From an uncultured Lachnospiraceae bacterium (GTDB taxonomy: Bacteria; Bacillota; Clostridia; Lachnospirales; Lachnospiraceae): a stretch of 9,722 nucleotides of DNA. The stretch lies in contig CAMODS010000038.1 in the NCBI GenBank assembly GCA_946611525.1, positions 1 to 9,722 of the forward strand. Reading direction: 5' to 3'. The translations under genes and the position numbers were made by a program. This document shows, piece after piece, positions 6,935 to 9,722 of this stretch (within the stretch, counting starts at the first letter, position 1; every line of letters starts with the position of its first letter). The notes beneath the pieces are model-generated. The model was not told the origin of the DNA. It ran no database searches and saw only the letters and a list, made by a program, of their open reading frames with translations.

Positions 6935-8804
6935 CTATCTTCTTAGAAATAACAAAGTTACATATGAGGTTGCAGCCATTTTCTTTGACCTGATCATTGT
7001 GGTTTTTTTACACCTGATATCGGGGGAGGATACAAAGACTGCCAGGGCATTCCGCAGGATGGCTTACTGCACCCTTTTGATCACACTTTCGGAGGTATTT
7101 GCGCCCTTGGATCTGTATCTTCCCAGAGGTTTTTTCTGGAGGGTGCTTAGGGACTACATCGAAGGGACTCAGTTCATCTTTGAGCATTTTGTCCTTTATT
7201 TCTTTGCGCTTTATATTACCAGACTTACTAATCATGAACCTCCGCTGTATCTCCTGTACCTGAACAACATGGTGCTTTTATACTCCATAGTTATCATGGG
7301 AACAAATCCCTTTACCCATCTTGTGTTCAACTTTGATCCGGTGCAGTGCAAGTTTACTTCCGGCCCCATGTATCTTTGGGGGGGATATTTACCTGCGGTG
7401 TATTTTGGGATATATGCTCTGGTGATATATCTGAAGGAGTTTAAAAACATGATGCACAGGGAGAGGTATGCCATATTCTTTACCATCATGCTGGTATTCG
7501 GCGTAAGTGCGCTCCAGCCTACCCTGCAGGGTAAGCTGAAACTGGTGGCACTTTTTACCTCACTTGGAGTTTTTATATTATATCTGGCGTTGGAGACCAG
7601 GGATTATCAGAGGCTTTTGTCTACTCAGAACAAGCTGATGGAGGCCAGGGAGGAAGCAGCCAATGCCAACAAAGCGAAAAGTGTGTTCATAGCTTCCTTG
7701 TCACACGAGATACGTACACCCATGAACGCTATTTTAGGCATCAATGAGGTGATCCTTAGAAACAGCAAGGAGCAGAATGTCCTTAATTATTCCCGGGATA
7801 TGAAAAAGGCCGGGACAGCCCTTTTGTCCATTATCAATGACGTGTTGGACGTATCCAAGATGGAGGCGGGGCAGTTCAATATCGTGGAGGAAAACTACCA
7901 CCTGGATGAGATGGTGGATGGGCTGGCACAAAAGCTTAGCGATGGGCTTGCGAAAAAGAAGGTGGAGTACCAGCTTCGCATAAAAGAGGATCTGCCTGAT
8001 GAGCTTTACGGTGACGAGGACAGACTGTCCCAGGTTTTGTCCAATATCATAGACAATGCCGTAAAGTACACCAAGCGCGGCATCATTGTATTTGATGTAG
8101 GCGGTGAGGTTGAGGGTGACTATGTTCATCTGGACTTTACGGTTACCGATACCGGCGTGGGTATCAGGGAAGAGGACATGGGAGAGCTCTTTAAAAACTT
8201 CAAGCGCATGGATATGGAAAACAATCGAAGCATCGAGGGTACAGGCCTCGGACTTTCCATAGCAAAGCAGATACTGACTCTTATGGGCGGCACCATCGAG
8301 GTGAAGAGTACCTACGGCAAGGGCTCCATTTTTACCGTTCATATCTCGCAAAAGATCATAAGCGACATGACGGTGGAACAGCACAGGCAGAATATGCTAA
8401 ACGGTGTGGCGGATAAAAAGCGTCTCAAGCATGCTACCGGAAAGAGATTTTTAGTGGTTGACGATAACGAGATGAACTTAAAGGTGGCTGATGCATTTTT
8501 GAATCAGAGCAAGGCATCCATAAAGACCATGAAAGACAGTGAGGAGGCTCTAAAGGAGCTTGCAACCATCCCTTATGATCTGATCTTTTTGGATGATCTG
8601 ATGCCGGGATTAAACGGCCCTGCGCTTTTGCTTCGTACCAGAAAGTTTGAAAACAATCCCAATGCCCATACACCTGCCATCATCATGACGGCCAAGACCT
8701 CAAAGCGTGACAAGAAGGAATATGAGAGGATGGGATTTGAGGGCTTTATTGCCAAGCCTCTGGTAGAAGAGGAGGTGGCTGAGGTGGTAAACAGGTTTAT
8801 CTAA
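6927..8804 (+). CDS. Second hybrid sensor histidine kinase (multi-TM sensor, HisKA, HATPase, REC; no HPt)
   Basis: This 625-residue protein is a paralogue of the preceding kinase. The N-termini align from residue 1 (MVDYLLR against MIDALLR, then a shared AFRR). The sensor again has about seven hydrophobic segments and ends in LETRDY, and the H-box LSHEIRTPMN puts the phosphoacceptor at His260, the same number as in its neighbour. The HATPase shows SNIIDNAVKYT, DTGVGI and GTGLGLSI. The receiver has Asp512/Asp513, phosphoacceptor Asp556 in FLDDLMP, and Lys610 in the AKP motif. The protein stops right after the receiver, so there is no HPt. The ATG overlaps the previous gene by 8 bases, with AGGAG at 6913-6917 nine bases upstream, which indicates coupled translation. 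Its receiver could pass phosphate to the HPt of the neighbouring kinase, to another HPt protein, or act as a sink; this is inference. No terminator is evident after it. Confidence 0.92.
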   Translation: MVDYLLRNNKVTYEVAAIFFDLIIVVFLHLISGEDTKTARAFRRMAYCTLLITLSEVFAPLDLYLPRGFFWRVLRDYIEGTQFIFEHFVLYFFALYITRLTNHEPPLYLLYLNNMVLLYSIVIMGTNPFTHLVFNFDPVQCKFTSGPMYLWGGYLPAVYFGIYALVIYLKEFKNMMHRERYAIFFTIMLVFGVSALQPTLQGKLKLVALFTSLGVFILYLALETRDYQRLLSTQNKLMEAREEAANANKAKSVFIASLSHEIRTPMNAILGINEVILRNSKEQNVLNYSRDMKKAGTALLSIINDVLDVSKMEAGQFNIVEENYHLDEMVDGLAQKLSDGLAKKKVEYQLRIKEDLPDELYGDEDRLSQVLSNIIDNAVKYTKRGIIVFDVGGEVEGDYVHLDFTVTDTGVGIREEDMGELFKNFKRMDMENNRSIEGTGLGLSIAKQILTLMGGTIEVKSTYGKGSIFTVHISQKIISDMTVEQHRQNMLNGVADKKRLKHATGKRFLVVDDNEMNLKVADAFLNQSKASIKTMKDSEEALKELATIPYDLIFLDDLMPGLNGPALLLRTRKFENNPNAHTPAIIMTAKTSKRDKKEYERMGFEGFIAKPLVEEEVAEVVNRFI

Positions 8805-8831
8805 TCTGCTACAAACCCGAAGTTTTGTTTA

Positions 8832-8860
8832 TTGCACTTTGCATAAAGTAAGCATACAAT
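8832..8860 (+). promoter_or_regulatory. Probable sigma-70-type promoter for the radical SAM gene
   Basis: TTGCAC at 8832-8837 and TACAAT at 8855-8860 are separated by 17 bases, a close match to the consensus, in the gap between the second kinase and the radical SAM gene. Transcription would start near 8867. A small inverted repeat, ACTTT-gcat-AAAGT (8836-8849), overlaps the -35 and spacer and might bind a regulator, though it is short. The promoter implies that the radical SAM gene is transcribed separately from the signalling operon. Confidence 0.65.
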
Positions 8861-8917
8861 CCTCATTAAGAACGAGAAATCTATGTTTGCGCCATTTCGG
8901 CGGATCAGGAGGGACGT

Positions 8918-9722
8918 ATGGCATCTTTAGCAGAGAACATGAAGCATGCTGCGGAGCGTCAGGCATTTTCCGTAGCCATAGATTCTTTCCTTAAAAATGT
9001 TGGAAAGAAAAACTGGAATGAACGTACAAAGACATATCTTAAGCTTGTTGATATGACGGAGAAGTTCTGGGGCAAGGGTAATGAAAAGACCATGACCGCA
9101 GTACGTACCGCTATTTCCGATCCCAACAACAGATGGGTCAGATTTATCAACAAGATCATTGATGAGAGCAATCCCAAGTTTGCAAAGAAGTTTATACTGA
9201 ATCTGGGCTATGAAGCCTTTTTCCGCGGCACAAAGATGATCCGTGCCAACCGTGAAAAGTACCAGTGCAATATCCCTTGGCTCATTCTTTTCGATCCCAC
9301 CATGGCATGTAATATGCACTGTGTAGGCTGCTGGTCAGGCACATACGGTCACAAGGCAAACCTTACCTTTGACGAGATGGACAAGATCGTCACAGAGGGC
9401 AAGGAGCTGGGCGTATACCTGTATATGATGACAGGTGGTGAGCCCATGGTGAGAAAGGCAGATATCTTGAAGCTTTGTGAGAAGCACAGCGACTGTCTCT
9501 TTGTGGCTTATTCCAATTCCACGCTTATAGACGAGGCTCTTTGTGAGAGGATCGTAGAGCTTGGAAATCTGACATTCATGCTTTCCATCGAGGGTACTCC
9601 CGAGACCAATGATGCCCGTCGTGGAGACGGACATTATGCGGCTGTGATGAAGGCTATGGATCTTCTTCAGAAGCATGGCATCGTTTATGGTACATCGATC
9701 TGCTACACCAGGGACAATATCG
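8918..9722 (+). CDS. Radical SAM protein, 3'-truncated by the window edge
   Basis: The N-terminal 268 residues are present and the gene runs off the right edge. A helical, basic N-terminal extension of about 120 residues precedes the radical SAM core. The core starts at WLILFDPTMACNMHC and carries the [4Fe-4S]-binding Cys131, Cys135 and Cys138 (CxxxCxxC) followed by Trp139. The SAM-binding GGEP is at 173-176 and a LSIEGTPETNDARRG segment follows. The protein should reductively cleave S-adenosylmethionine to a 5'-deoxyadenosyl radical; the reaction performed is unknown. The wider family includes peptide-maturing enzymes and HpnH-like proteins. Any C-terminal SPASM or other auxiliary cluster domain would lie outside the window. 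The start is strongly supported by AGGAGGG at 8907-8913, four bases before the ATG. It has its own promoter and no evident tie to the signalling genes. Confidence 0.9.
   Translation, partial: MASLAENMKHAAERQAFSVAIDSFLKNVGKKNWNERTKTYLKLVDMTEKFWGKGNEKTMTAVRTAISDPNNRWVRFINKIIDESNPKFAKKFILNLGYEAFFRGTKMIRANREKYQCNIPWLILFDPTMACNMHCVGCWSGTYGHKANLTFDEMDKIVTEGKELGVYLYMMTGGEPMVRKADILKLCEKHSDCLFVAYSNSTLIDEALCERIVELGNLTFMLSIEGTPETNDARRGDGHYAAVMKAMDLLQKHGIVYGTSICYTRDNI

Noticed and set aside
7734..8384. Minus-strand open frame of 216 codons opposite the second kinase
   Set aside because: It lies opposite conserved HisKA/HATPase coding sequence and shows no domain, so it is a shadow frame.
8811..8828. Stem ACAAAC / GTTTTGT as a terminator after the second kinase
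   Set aside because: The stem is short, A-T rich and needs a bulge, and the run of T after it is poor. It is not a convincing terminator.
8927..9319. Minus-strand open frame opposite the start of the radical SAM gene
   Set aside because: The + strand here has a promoter, a ribosome site and a clear radical SAM motif; the reverse frame has no support.

Overview
The window looks like chromosomal DNA from a motile, butyrate-forming Firmicute, most likely a Lachnospiraceae (Butyrivibrio/Roseburia-like). The reasons are a clostridial-type crotonase, strong AGGAGG-type ribosome sites, a soluble family-2 glycosyltransferase typical of that group, and a chemoreceptor sitting next to cyclic-di-GMP and two-component genes. 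Taxonomy is inferred from protein style, not from a marker gene. All six genes lie on the + strand. No RNA gene, insertion sequence, CRISPR array or phage gene was seen, and no gene-free stretch exceeds 120 bases.

Layout. (1) 1-526: 3' part of a crotonase / 3-hydroxybutyryl-CoA dehydratase, cut by the left edge. (2) 557-1576: soluble GT2 glycosyltransferase. (3) 1577-1696: intergenic stretch with a likely sigma-70-type promoter and a possible leader hairpin. (4) 1697-6934 plus 6927-8804: a tightly packed four-gene signalling unit made of a methyl-accepting chemotaxis protein, a six-TM GGDEF diguanylate cyclase, a multi-TM hybrid histidine kinase with REC and HPt domains, and a second, paralogous hybrid kinase with REC but no HPt. 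The gaps are 38 nt, 7 nt and an 8-nt overlap, so co-transcription is likely. (5) 8805-8917: intergenic stretch with a good promoter (TTGCAC-17-TACAAT). (6) 8918 to the right edge: N-terminal 268 residues of a radical SAM protein.

How the genes may work together. The signalling unit joins three outputs of membrane sensing in one probable operon: receptor methylation/CheA control, c-di-GMP synthesis, and a His-Asp-His phosphorelay. The two kinases share a poorly known multi-helix membrane sensor and have their phosphoacceptor His at the same residue number (260). They look like a tandem duplication in which one copy carries (or one copy lost) the HPt. No response regulator with an output domain is present, so the relay target must lie elsewhere.

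The most striking non-coding signal is a perfect inverted repeat with 14-bp arms and a 4-nt loop at 3593-3624. It lies inside the diguanylate cyclase gene, over the codons of its first membrane helix.
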